From Streptomonospora litoralis (lineage in GTDB: Bacteria > Actinomycetota > Actinomycetes > Streptosporangiales > Streptosporangiaceae): a stretch of 64,000 nucleotides of DNA. The position numbers and the translations under genes were made by a program. The stretch is from the NCBI RefSeq assembly GCF_004323735.1, contig NZ_CP036455.1, positions 1,483,101 through 1,547,100 on the forward strand, written 5' to 3'. Below the pieces are notes generated by a model that did not search any database, was not told where the DNA came from, and was given only the letters and a program-made list of their open reading frames with translations. Of the stretch, positions 7,882 through 15,852 are shown piece by piece. Positions within the stretch are counted from its first letter, which is position 1; each line of letters starts with the position of its first letter.

Positions 7882-8681
7882 GCAGCGGCCCCGCCGCGCC
7901 CGCGCTCTACGAGGCCACCGTGCGCCACGCCCGCGCCGAGCCGGTGCGCAACGTGTTCGCCTACCGCGGCTACTACTGGCTCGTCGACCTCGACGACCTG
8001 CCGGTCCTTCCGCGGGTGCTGCGCCCGCTGGCCCGGTTCCGGGTCGCCGACCACTGCGGCGACCCGCGGGGCACGCTGCGCGGCAACGTCGACGCCTTCG
8101 CCGCCGACCACGGCATCGACCTCACCGGCGGCCGGGTGGTGATGTTGGCCCACGCGCGGGTACTCGGCCACGTGTTCAACCCCATCACCGTCTACTGGTG
8201 CCGCGCCGCCGACGGCACCGCGGCCTGCGTGATCGCCGAGGTGCACAACACCTACCGGCAGCGGCACCGCTACCTGCTGCGCACCGACGAGGGCGGCCGC
8301 GCAGAGGTGCCCAAGGAGTTCTACGTCTCGCCGTTCAACGCCGTGGACGGCACCTACCGGCTCAGCCTGCCCGAACCGGGCCGCCGCCTGGACCTCGCGG
8401 TCAGCCTGCACCGGGAGGGCCGCCCGCCCTTCACGGCCTCGCTGCACGGCCGGCGCCGGCCCGCCACCGCGGGCTCGCTGCTGCGCCTGGCCCTGCGCCA
8501 CCCCATGACCCCGCTGCTCGGTGCGCTGCGCATCCGGTGGCAGGGCGTCCGCCTGCTCGCCCGCGGGCTGCGCATGCAACCGCGCCCGCCCGGCCGCGCG
8601 GGACCCGCCGCAGACCGGATCGACCGGCACACGACAGCACCCGAACCACGGACACCGCAGAATGCGGAGGACCGACGATGA
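7878..8681 (+). CDS. DUF1365 protein, Rv0448c-like
   Basis: The 267-residue protein has family motifs ALYEATVRHARAEP, HVFNPITVYWC (near residue 100), EVHNTYRQRHRYLL and KEFYVSPFN. No transmembrane segment or known cofactor site is visible. DUF1365 is almost always encoded between a flavin oxidoreductase and a CFA-type methyltransferase, so it probably takes part in the same acyl-chain reaction, perhaps as a substrate- or lipid-handling subunit. The biochemical role is not known to me. The GTG start overlaps the preceding TGA as GTGA, and its own TGA overlaps the next ATG, so the three genes are coupled. Confidence 0.85.
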   Translation: MSSGPAAPALYEATVRHARAEPVRNVFAYRGYYWLVDLDDLPVLPRVLRPLARFRVADHCGDPRGTLRGNVDAFAADHGIDLTGGRVVMLAHARVLGHVFNPITVYWCRAADGTAACVIAEVHNTYRQRHRYLLRTDEGGRAEVPKEFYVSPFNAVDGTYRLSLPEPGRRLDLAVSLHREGRPPFTASLHGRRRPATAGSLLRLALRHPMTPLLGALRIRWQGVRLLARGLRMQPRPPGRAGPAADRIDRHTTAPEPRTPQNAEDRR

Positions 8682-10018
8682 CCACGACGCATCCGCCCCG
8701 TACCGGGGGCGGAGAACCCCGGCCGCTCCGGACACCCTCCGAGTCCGTCCGGCTGCCTGCTTCGGACCGCTTCGCCGCGGAGTCGCGCGCACCCGCCGTC
8801 GACCCGGACCGCTGGCCCGACGTCGCACACGTGCCGGGCGACCGCCTGCGCGGCCGCGTCGCGCGGCAGCTGGCCCGGCACGCCTTCGCGCGCGCGCCCA
8901 TCCGGGTCACCACCCCCGAGGGCCCGCTGCCCAGCGCAGGAGGCCCCGAGGCGCCGCTGCTGGAGCTGCACCGCCCCGCCGACTTCTACCGGCGGCTGGC
9001 CGCCGGCGGCCTGATCGGGTTCGGAGAGTCCCGCATGGCGGGGGACTGGTCGGCGCCCGAGCCGGTGCGCCTGCTGACCGCCCTCGCCGAGTGCTACGAC
9101 GACCTGATCCCGCGCCCGCTGCAACCGCTGCGCCACGTCACCCTGCCGCGGCGCCCGCGCCGCCTCCGCAACACCCGTAGCGGCGCGCGCCGCAACATCG
9201 CCCACCACTACGACCTGTCCAACGACCTGTTCGCGCTGTTCCTGGACGAGACCATGACGTACTCGGCGGGTCTGTTCGAGGGGCGTACGGGCGGCGGTCA
9301 GGCCGAGCTGGCCGACGCCCAGCGGCGCAAGACCGACCGGCTGCTGGACCTCGTCGGCGTGGGCGAGAACACCCGCGTTCTGGAGATCGGCACCGGCTGG
9401 GGTGAGACGGCGGTGCGCGCCGCGCGCCGCGGCGCGCGGGTCACCTCGGTGACCCTCTCCCGCGAGCAGCGCGACCTGGCCCGGCTGCGTGCGCAGGAGG
9501 CCGGGGTCGCCGAGCGTACCGACATCCGGCTCGCCGACTATCGCGAGGTCACCGGACGCTACGACGCCGTGATCAGCGTCGAGATGGTCGAGGCGGTCGG
9601 CGAGCGCTACTGGCCGGTGTACTTCACCGCGCTGGATCGCCTCACCGCACCGGGCGGGCGCATCGGCCTGCAGTCCATCACGATGGACCACGCCACGATG
9701 CGGGCCTCGCGGGGCAGCCACACCTGGATGCACAAGTACATCTTCCCGGGCGGCCTGATCCCCTCCGTGGAGGCGATCGAGGAGCAGTTGCGGCTGCGCA
9801 CGGCCCTGCGGATCACCGACCGCCGCGCTTTGGGGGGCGACTACGCCGAGACGCTGCGGATCTGGCGCGAGACCTTCGACGCGGCGCACGAGCAAGTCGC
9901 GGCGCTCGGTTTCGACGCCGTCTTCCGCGCCATGTGGTCGTTCTACCTGGCTTACTGCGAAGCGGGCTTCCGCTCGGGAACGATCGATGTCGAGCAGATC
10001 GTGATGGAGCGTGACTAG
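8678..10018 (+). CDS. CFA-synthase-family SAM-dependent methyltransferase, UfaA1-like
   Basis: The 446-residue protein is of the cyclopropane fatty acid synthase family. It has an N-terminal lipid-binding-like domain, then NIAHHYDLSNDLFALFLD and the SAM motif VLEIGTGWGETAV. Next come VTLSREQRDLARL, the acidic VISVEMVEAVG, and the CFA-type HKYIFPGGLIPS. The usual Cys in IGCGWG is Thr here. Position and order match M. tuberculosis Rv0447c (UfaA1), reported to convert oleate to tuberculostearate. The substrate is therefore likely an unsaturated phospholipid acyl chain; methylation and cyclopropanation cannot be distinguished from sequence. ATG 8678 overlaps the DUF1365 stop. Confidence 0.88.
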   Translation: MTTTHPPRTGGGEPRPLRTPSESVRLPASDRFAAESRAPAVDPDRWPDVAHVPGDRLRGRVARQLARHAFARAPIRVTTPEGPLPSAGGPEAPLLELHRPADFYRRLAAGGLIGFGESRMAGDWSAPEPVRLLTALAECYDDLIPRPLQPLRHVTLPRRPRRLRNTRSGARRNIAHHYDLSNDLFALFLDETMTYSAGLFEGRTGGGQAELADAQRRKTDRLLDLVGVGENTRVLEIGTGWGETAVRAARRGARVTSVTLSREQRDLARLRAQEAGVAERTDIRLADYREVTGRYDAVISVEMVEAVGERYWPVYFTALDRLTAPGGRIGLQSITMDHATMRASRGSHTWMHKYIFPGGLIPSVEAIEEQLRLRTALRITDRRALGGDYAETLRIWRETFDAAHEQVAALGFDAVFRAMWSFYLAYCEAGFRSGTIDVEQIVMERD

Positions 10019-10022
10019 AGCC

Positions 10023-11390
10023 ATGACCACTGTGCCCACCGACCCCGCGACCGCCGAGGCCCCGGAGTCCCCGCAGTCGGCGGCCCGTCCCGGCACCGGC
10101 GCGCAACACGCCGCGACCGGCCCGCGCGGCGCCGCGCATATGCTCGTGCCCGCGCTCGACGGGCTGTTCGCCGGCGGGCTCCCGGTGCGGGTGCGTGCCT
10201 GGGACGGCAGCGAGGCCGGCCCCCGCGACGCGGTCACCGTCGTGCTGAACCGCCCGGAGGGGCTGCGCCGGATTCTCGCCCGCCCCGGCGAGCTGGGACT
10301 GGCCCGCGCCTACGTCAGCGGCGACGTCGACGTGGCGGGCGACCTCGCCGACGGCCTGCGCCGCGTCTACGGCGGCCGGCGCGACCGCGGCGCCTTCCGC
10401 CCGACGCCCGCCGCCCTCGCCCGCGCCGCCCGGGTCGCCCTCGCGCTGCAAGCGGTCGGGCCGCCGCCCCCGCCGCCGGCGTCCGAGGCGCGGTTGCGCG
10501 GGCGGCGCCACACGCTGCGCCGCGACGCCGCCGCGGTCTCCCACCACTACGACGCCGGCAACGACCTCTACCGGCTGCTGCTGGATCCCTCGATGGCCTA
10601 CTCGTGCGCCTACTGGGAGGGTCCCGACGCCACCCTCGCCGAGGCCCAGGACGCCAAACTGGAGCTGATCTGCACCAAGCTCGCGCTGCGGCCGGGATCG
10701 CGGCTGCTGGACGTGGGCTGCGGATGGGGTTCGCTGGCGCTGTACGCCGCCGAGCGCCACGGCGCCCGCGTCACCGCCGTCACGCTCTCCGCGCAGCAGG
10801 CCGAGTTCGTGCGCCGCCGGGTCGCCGAGCGCGGCCTGGGCGATCTGGTGACCGTTCACCTGGGGGACTACCGGGAGATCGGCGAGGGCGCATTCGACGC
10901 GGTGGCCGCCGTCGAGATGGGCGAGCACGTGGGCCGGCGCGAGTACCGGGCCTTCGCCGCCCGGCTGCGCTCGCTGCTGGCGCCGCAGGCGCGCCTGCTC
11001 GTGCAGCAGATGTCGAGGCGCGGGCGGTACCGCGGCGGCGGCCCGTTCATCGAGTCCTACATCGCGCCCGACATGCACATGCGCCCGGTGGGGGAGACGG
11101 TCGCGTGCCTGGAGGGCGCCGGTCTGGAGGTGCGCGACGTGCACGCCCTGCGCGAGCACTACGTGCACACCGCGCGCGCCTGGTCGGCGGAGCTGGAGCG
11201 GCGCTGGGCGGAGGCGGTCGAGCTGGCCGGCGAGGGGACCGCGCGGGTATGGCGGCTCTACCTCGCCGGAGGGGCGCTCTCCTTCGAGGAGGGGCGCATG
11301 GGTGTCGACCAGATCCTCGCTGTGCGCCCCGACGCCTCCGGCGGCAGCGGGATGCCGGCGTCCCGCCGCGAGCGCGTGCTGGGGGGCTGA
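10023..11390 (+). CDS. Second CFA-family SAM-dependent methyltransferase
   Basis: The 455-residue protein is paralogous to the preceding one but divergent. It has VSHHYDAGNDLYRLLLD, the canonical SAM motif LLDVGCGWGSLALYAAE with Cys retained, VTLSAQQAEF, and AVEMGEHVG. The late motif is FIESYIAPDMHMRP, and LREHYVHTARAW is typical of CFA enzymes. The mycobacterial SigK operon has only one methyltransferase, so this copy is an addition. A second methyltransferase acting on an already modified acyl chain has a precedent in dimethylated furan fatty acid synthesis. ATG 10023 begins 4 nt after the previous stop; an in-frame GTG at 10011 is an alternative. Confidence 0.87.
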   Translation: MTTVPTDPATAEAPESPQSAARPGTGAQHAATGPRGAAHMLVPALDGLFAGGLPVRVRAWDGSEAGPRDAVTVVLNRPEGLRRILARPGELGLARAYVSGDVDVAGDLADGLRRVYGGRRDRGAFRPTPAALARAARVALALQAVGPPPPPPASEARLRGRRHTLRRDAAAVSHHYDAGNDLYRLLLDPSMAYSCAYWEGPDATLAEAQDAKLELICTKLALRPGSRLLDVGCGWGSLALYAAERHGARVTAVTLSAQQAEFVRRRVAERGLGDLVTVHLGDYREIGEGAFDAVAAVEMGEHVGRREYRAFAARLRSLLAPQARLLVQQMSRRGRYRGGGPFIESYIAPDMHMRPVGETVACLEGAGLEVRDVHALREHYVHTARAWSAELERRWAEAVELAGEGTARVWRLYLAGGALSFEEGRMGVDQILAVRPDASGGSGMPASRRERVLGG

Positions 11391-12254
11391 ATGGCGGTGC
11401 TGCTACTCGCCGGGCAGGCGGGGCCGTCGGCCGTCGTTGCGGACGGCGGCGGCCGCGCCGCCGACGCCCTGGCCGCGTTCGGCGTGAACCTCGCCGTCGC
11501 CGCGGCGGCGCTGGCCGTGCTGATGGGCGCCTTCTTCCTCGTCGGGCGGCGGCTGGGCCGCCACAGCGTGGTCGACGTCGCCTGGGGCACCGGGTTCGCG
11601 CTGGTCGCGGTGGTCACGGTGGTGCTGTCCGCGGGCTACGGCGACCCCGTGCGCACGGTGGTGGCGTCCGGGCTGGCCACTGTGTGGGGCGTCCGGCTGG
11701 CCGTGCACATCGGCTCCCGCCAGCGCGGGGCGGAGGAGGACCCGCGCTACGCCGAACTGCTGGCGCGGGCGCCGGGCTCGCGCGACGCCTACGCGCTGCG
11801 CACCGTCTACCTGCTGCAGGGCGCGCTGATCTGGGCGATCTCGCTGCCCGTGCAGGCCGCCGGCTACCTCCCCGGTCCCGCCGCCTGGCCGCTGGCCGCG
11901 GGTGTGGCGGTGTGGCTGCTGGGCTTTCTCTTCGAAGCGGTCGGCGACGCCCAGCTCGCCCGGTTCAAGGCCGACCCCGCCAACCGCGGCCGGATCATGG
12001 ACCGCGGCCTGTGGGCGTGGACGCGCCACCCCAACTACTTCGGCGACGCCTGCGTGTGGTGGGGCCTGTTCCTGATGGTCGCCGACTCCTGGTGGGGCCT
12101 GCTCACCCTCCCGGCGCCGGTGGCGATGACACTGCTGCTGACCGTGGGATCGGGCATGCGACTGCTGGAGCGGCGCATGCGGGAGCGCCCCGGTTGGGCC
12201 GACTACGCGCGCCGCACCAGCGGGTTCTTCCCGCTTCCGCCGCGGCGCCGCTGA
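11391..12254 (+). CDS. DUF1295 membrane protein, steroid 5-alpha-reductase/ICMT fold, Rv0446c-like
   Basis: The 287-residue integral membrane protein has about six hydrophobic segments and the DUF1295 signature WTRHPNYFGD (near residue 205), preceded by FKADPANRGRIMDRGLW. The family is related to steroid 5-alpha reductases and isoprenylcysteine methyltransferases, which use NADPH or SAM at the membrane face. The ATG directly follows the previous TGA, so it is the last gene of the operon. In the mycobacterial SigK operon the homologue Rv0446c has the same partners. A reductase acting on the modified lipid chain is a reasonable inference, not shown. Confidence 0.85.
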   Translation: MAVLLLAGQAGPSAVVADGGGRAADALAAFGVNLAVAAAALAVLMGAFFLVGRRLGRHSVVDVAWGTGFALVAVVTVVLSAGYGDPVRTVVASGLATVWGVRLAVHIGSRQRGAEEDPRYAELLARAPGSRDAYALRTVYLLQGALIWAISLPVQAAGYLPGPAAWPLAAGVAVWLLGFLFEAVGDAQLARFKADPANRGRIMDRGLWAWTRHPNYFGDACVWWGLFLMVADSWWGLLTLPAPVAMTLLLTVGSGMRLLERRMRERPGWADYARRTSGFFPLPPRRR

Positions 12255-12853
12255 CCGGAGCGCCCCTCGGCGCGTGTGCGTAGCGGGACGTCCGCACCGC
12301 CGGGGGCTCACCGGCGGCAGCACCCGACATGACGGATGTCACATACCGGACGAGCCGACTTCCGCCTCGTGTGCGCGCACGCGCCGCCGGCGCCGTCCCG
12401 GCCGCGCCCCGCGCCGCCGCAGCGGCTCGGGGTGCCCGTCGGTGCCGGAAGCGGCGTTCGATGATCTTGCTGCTCAGAGCGCACGGCCCGCACCGACGGC
12501 CCCGAGCGGCCGACGGGATTCCGGGCGCGCTTTCGGACGGCCCGGCATTGTGGTTCGCGCCGATTGTGCCCGCCAATGAGGTGGAAGGTCCCACCTCCGG
12601 TGATCCGAAATTGACCGATGGAATGTCGCTTAGGTGAAGATTGTCGGATTTGAATCGCAGGAATCAGTGACGAATGCCGATTTGGCGATCGATTGCCCCT
12701 GCGTGTCTGCAGTGGGCTACGGTAAGTTCCGGATCACCCCCACTGGCCGTCGCACAGGCTGCCCCGGGCCTGATCGTCCTGCCGTGCAACGGATCAGGGG
12801 TTCGATGCGGGCCGGGTTCCGCCCGCCTCCAACCGCCGACGAGGACCTGATCG
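12255..12853. other. Intergenic region before the conservon
   Basis: No gene is supported here. The first 350 nt are GC-rich with no structure I can name; 12600-12720 is clearly less GC-rich. TTGCCC (12693-12698) and TACGGT (12718-12723) could be a housekeeping-type promoter, but the 19-nt spacer is long. GAGG at 12841-12844 is the Shine-Dalgarno for the next gene. Confidence 0.4.
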
Positions 12854-14308
12854 ATGTCAGCACGTGTATCCGAAAGAAACCAGTCGCAGCGTTCGCCCAA
12901 CTCCCCGGCGCTGCAAGCCGTACTCGCATTCTTCGCCGCGGCCATCGTCGTCGCCGCGGCCTGGTACTGGATCATCTCCGCCGCGCCCCCCGACGCCCGG
13001 ACGCTGATGATCGTGGCAGGCTCGGTGATGGGCGTGCTGCTGGCCGGAGCCATCGCCGTATCCACCTACCACGCCGCCGCGGCCGCCGGCAGCCGCGAGC
13101 GCGCGGCTCGCGCCGAGGAGCGCGTCGCCCAAGCCGAGCACCGCACCGCCGGCCTGGAGCAGGAGCTGCGCCAGTTCGCCCACGACGGCATCCCCGACCT
13201 CCGCCGCCGCATCCGCCGGGGCGCCACCACCGACGCCGCCATCAGCGAGACCGCCCAGCCCACCCAGGAGGCGCTGCGCTCGCTGCTGGTCCAGCTCGGC
13301 CAGACCCTGGGCCAGGCGGAGCGGCGCGGTGCCGCGGCCATGGCCGCCTGCGCGGGCGCCGCCGCCCGCGTCCAGGCGCAGGTGACCAGCCTGCTGGCGC
13401 ACCTGCGCGAGCTGGAGGACCGCTACGGCGACCAGGACGGCATCTTCGGCGACCTGCTCGAACTGGACCACCAGGTCTCCCAGATGGGCCGGATGGCCGA
13501 CAGCTTCGCGCTGCTCGGCGGCGGCCGGTCGGGTCGCCGCTGGACCAAGCCCATCGTCATGGAGTCCATCCTGCGCGGTGCCATGGGCCGCATCTACGCC
13601 TTCCGCCGCGTCCGCACCCACTCCACCAGCACCGCGGCGGTCGTCGGCTACGCCGCCGAAGGCGTCATGCAGGCACTGGCCGAGCTGATGGACAACGCCG
13701 CCAACTTCTCCGCGCACAACACCGAGGTGCACGTCTACGTCGAGGAGGAGGACACCGGCGTCATGATCACCGTGGAGGATAGCGGCCTGGGCATGCGCCC
13801 GCGCGAGCGGCGCCGCGCCGATCAGTTGGTGTCCGAGCCACACGATCTGACCAACCTGCCCGGCAGCCGCATGGGCCTCGCGGTCGTCGGCCGCGTCGCC
13901 GCCAAGTACGGGCTCACCGTCAGCTTCCGGCCCTCCTCGCGCGGGGGCATCGGGGCGGTCGTGCTCGTACCCCAGCACCTGATCACCCGCCCGCGCCAGG
14001 AGCTCGACATGCCCGCTCCGCCGCCCCCGCCGCCGATGGAGTCCGCGCCCGCGGCCGTCGGCGCCTCCGCGCCGCCCTCTGCCGCCATCGGGGGCGGTGG
14101 CGCCGCGGCCGACACCGGCGGCGACTTCAACCTCCCCAAGCGCCGCCGCGGACAGACCCTGGCCAACGCGCAGCACCAGCAGCAGGCCCCGCCGCCCGAG
14201 CCGAAGCGCGACCGCGGCAGCGCGGGCGCCGGCTCCCGCTTCGCCGCCTTCCGCCAGTCCGGCACCTCCCGCGAGCGCGACACCGCTCCGGAGGACTTCT
14301 CCAGGTGA
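12854..14308 (+). CDS. Conservon CvnA-like sensor with histidine-kinase-type ATPase domain
   Basis: The 484-residue protein has two hydrophobic helices (about residues 20-42 and 52-73), a coiled-coil-like Ala/Glu/Arg stretch and a central four-helix region. A HATPase domain follows with N-box ALAELMDNAANFSAH, G1 box VEDSGLGM and G2 region GSRMGLAVVGRVA. The C-terminal 140 residues are Pro/Ala-rich and disordered. No phospho-acceptor His motif of a normal kinase is obvious. In S. coelicolor conservons such proteins form a membrane complex with the roadblock, DUF742 and GTPase partners encoded next, likened to G-protein-coupled signalling. It is the first gene of the cluster. Confidence 0.9.
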   Translation: MSARVSERNQSQRSPNSPALQAVLAFFAAAIVVAAAWYWIISAAPPDARTLMIVAGSVMGVLLAGAIAVSTYHAAAAAGSRERAARAEERVAQAEHRTAGLEQELRQFAHDGIPDLRRRIRRGATTDAAISETAQPTQEALRSLLVQLGQTLGQAERRGAAAMAACAGAAARVQAQVTSLLAHLRELEDRYGDQDGIFGDLLELDHQVSQMGRMADSFALLGGGRSGRRWTKPIVMESILRGAMGRIYAFRRVRTHSTSTAAVVGYAAEGVMQALAELMDNAANFSAHNTEVHVYVEEEDTGVMITVEDSGLGMRPRERRRADQLVSEPHDLTNLPGSRMGLAVVGRVAAKYGLTVSFRPSSRGGIGAVVLVPQHLITRPRQELDMPAPPPPPPMESAPAAVGASAPPSAAIGGGGAAADTGGDFNLPKRRRGQTLANAQHQQQAPPPEPKRDRGSAGAGSRFAAFRQSGTSRERDTAPEDFSR

Positions 14309-14469
14309 CGCACCGACCCCCCGCCCGGCTCCGGTCGGTGCCGCATGATGCGCCACCGATCGACACGGAGCGTGGCGGCCGGGTACCGGAGCGCCTACCC
14401 GACCAGTACGGGGCGTTTCCGTCCGTATGCCCCGACCAGGACCACTGAACGAGGAGTGGCACAGATCCC

Positions 14470-14889
14470 ATGAGCACAGCAGACCGCGGCCTGGATTGGC
14501 TGCTCGAGAACCTGCTCGCGAAGACCCCCGGAGCGCGCCACGCGCTCGTGCTGTCCAGAGACGGCTTGAAGATGGTCTTCACCTCCCAGCTGGACGGTGA
14601 CCGCGCCGACCAGCTCGCCGCCATCGCCGCCGGGATCCAGAGCCTGTCGCTGAGCGCCTCCGCCGAGTTCGGCAACACCATCACCTCGGGCCAGGCGATG
14701 GTGGAGTTCGCCGGCGGCGTCCTGCTCATCGTCCCCGCAGGTGCCGGCGCCCACCTCGCCGTCGTCGCCGAGGAGGACACCGACGTCGGCATCGTCGGCC
14801 ACAACATGAACGAACTCGTCGAGCAGATCGGCTCCTACCTCGTCGCCGACCCGCGAACGCCCCAGTACAGCGGTGATCCCGCCTCATGA
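14470..14889 (+). CDS. Roadblock/LC7 domain protein (CvnB)
   Basis: The 139-residue protein is a single roadblock/LC7 domain: LDWLLENLLAKTPGARHALV, LSRDGLKMVFTS, DQLAAIAAGIQSLS, and GVLLIVPAGAGAHLAVVA. Roadblock proteins act as GTPase-activating or scaffold partners of small Ras-like GTPases. Here the cognate GTPase is the gene at 15229. It follows the sensor gene by 161 bp and its TGA overlaps the ATG of the DUF742 gene. Confidence 0.92.
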   Translation: MSTADRGLDWLLENLLAKTPGARHALVLSRDGLKMVFTSQLDGDRADQLAAIAAGIQSLSLSASAEFGNTITSGQAMVEFAGGVLLIVPAGAGAHLAVVAEEDTDVGIVGHNMNELVEQIGSYLVADPRTPQYSGDPAS

Positions 14890-15248
14890 ATCCCAAGCCC
14901 ATCGACCGCGAGGACCCGGACCGCCTGTTCACCGTCACCGGCGGGCGCAGCCGAGCCCACGAGAGCGCCTTCGACACCGTGACGCTCATCGTCAGCGAGT
15001 GCGAGCCCAAGGAGGGCATGCAGTCCGAGCATGTGCGGATCCTGCGGATCTGCCGGCGGCCCACTGCGGTCGTGGAGATCTCCGCAAGTCTCGGCATGCC
15101 CGTGAGCGTGGTCAAGATCCTGCTGTGCGACCTGCTGGACACCGGGCGGATCACGGTCCGCCACCCGTCCTCGGCGTCCGACGCCCGGGCGCATTCCCCA
15201 GCCCCCGAGACACTGAAGCAGGTGCTCGATGCACTCCAACGCCTCTGA
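14886..15248 (+). CDS. DUF742 protein (CvnC)
   Basis: The 120-residue DUF742 protein has the usual start RLFTVTGGRSRAHE, then LIVSECEP, EHVRILRICRRPTAVVEISA and LGMPVSVVKILLCDLLDTG. The last part reads like a winged helix. It is a standard conservon component between the roadblock protein and the GTPase. The ATG overlaps the preceding TGA, and its 3' end overlaps the GTPase gene by 20 bp. Confidence 0.92.
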   Translation: MNPKPIDREDPDRLFTVTGGRSRAHESAFDTVTLIVSECEPKEGMQSEHVRILRICRRPTAVVEISASLGMPVSVVKILLCDLLDTGRITVRHPSSASDARAHSPAPETLKQVLDALQRL

Positions 15249-15852
15249 AGCCCCCGCCGCCCGGGAGAACGCGCCGCTGCCAGCCGACGTGCAGGACGCC
15301 CTCAAGATCGTCGTCGTCGGCGGGTTCGGCGTGGGCAAGACGACCATGGTGGCAGCGGTCAGCGAGATCCGGCCGCTGAGCACCGAGGAGGTCATGACCG
15401 AGGCGAGCGTGGGCGTCGACGACCCCTCGGACGTGCGCAGCAAGACCACGACCACCGCGGCCTTCGACTTCGGCCGCATCACCATCACCGACGACAAGGT
15501 CCTCTACCTGTTCGGCGCACCCGGCCAGGAGCGCTTCTGGTTCCTGTGGGATCAGCTCTTCGCCGGCAGCCTCGGCGCCGTCGTGCTCGTGGACTCCCGC
15601 CGGCTGGAAGAATCGTGGTACGCCGTCGACCGGTTGGAGGCGCACGGCACGCCGTTCGTCGTGGCGGTCAACCGATTCGAGCCGGGACCGGGCCTGGACG
15701 CGCTGCGCGACGCGCTCGCGCTGTCCCCCGACGTCCCGCTCGTCGACTGCGACGCGCGGAACAGGGACGACTGCAAGTCGGTGCTGATCACCCTGGTCCG
15801 CCACCTCAACGACCTGTACGCCCCGTCGCCCGCCAGGGAGGTCACGCAGTGA
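15229..15852 (+). CDS. Conservon Ras-like GTPase (CvnD)
   Basis: The 207-residue small GTPase has a P-loop GGFGVGKTTM (near residue 31), a switch region with repeated Thr (KTTTTAAFDFG), and the G3 motif LFGAPGQERFWFLWD. In place of the usual NKxD it has VAVNRF, as is common in this bacterial family. It is the nucleotide switch of the conservon and is expected to bind the roadblock protein CvnB. It overlaps cvnC by 20 bp, and its TGA overlaps the GTG of the P450 gene. Confidence 0.92.
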   Translation: MHSNASEAPAARENAPLPADVQDALKIVVVGGFGVGKTTMVAAVSEIRPLSTEEVMTEASVGVDDPSDVRSKTTTTAAFDFGRITITDDKVLYLFGAPGQERFWFLWDQLFAGSLGAVVLVDSRRLEESWYAVDRLEAHGTPFVVAVNRFEPGPGLDALRDALALSPDVPLVDCDARNRDDCKSVLITLVRHLNDLYAPSPAREVTQ

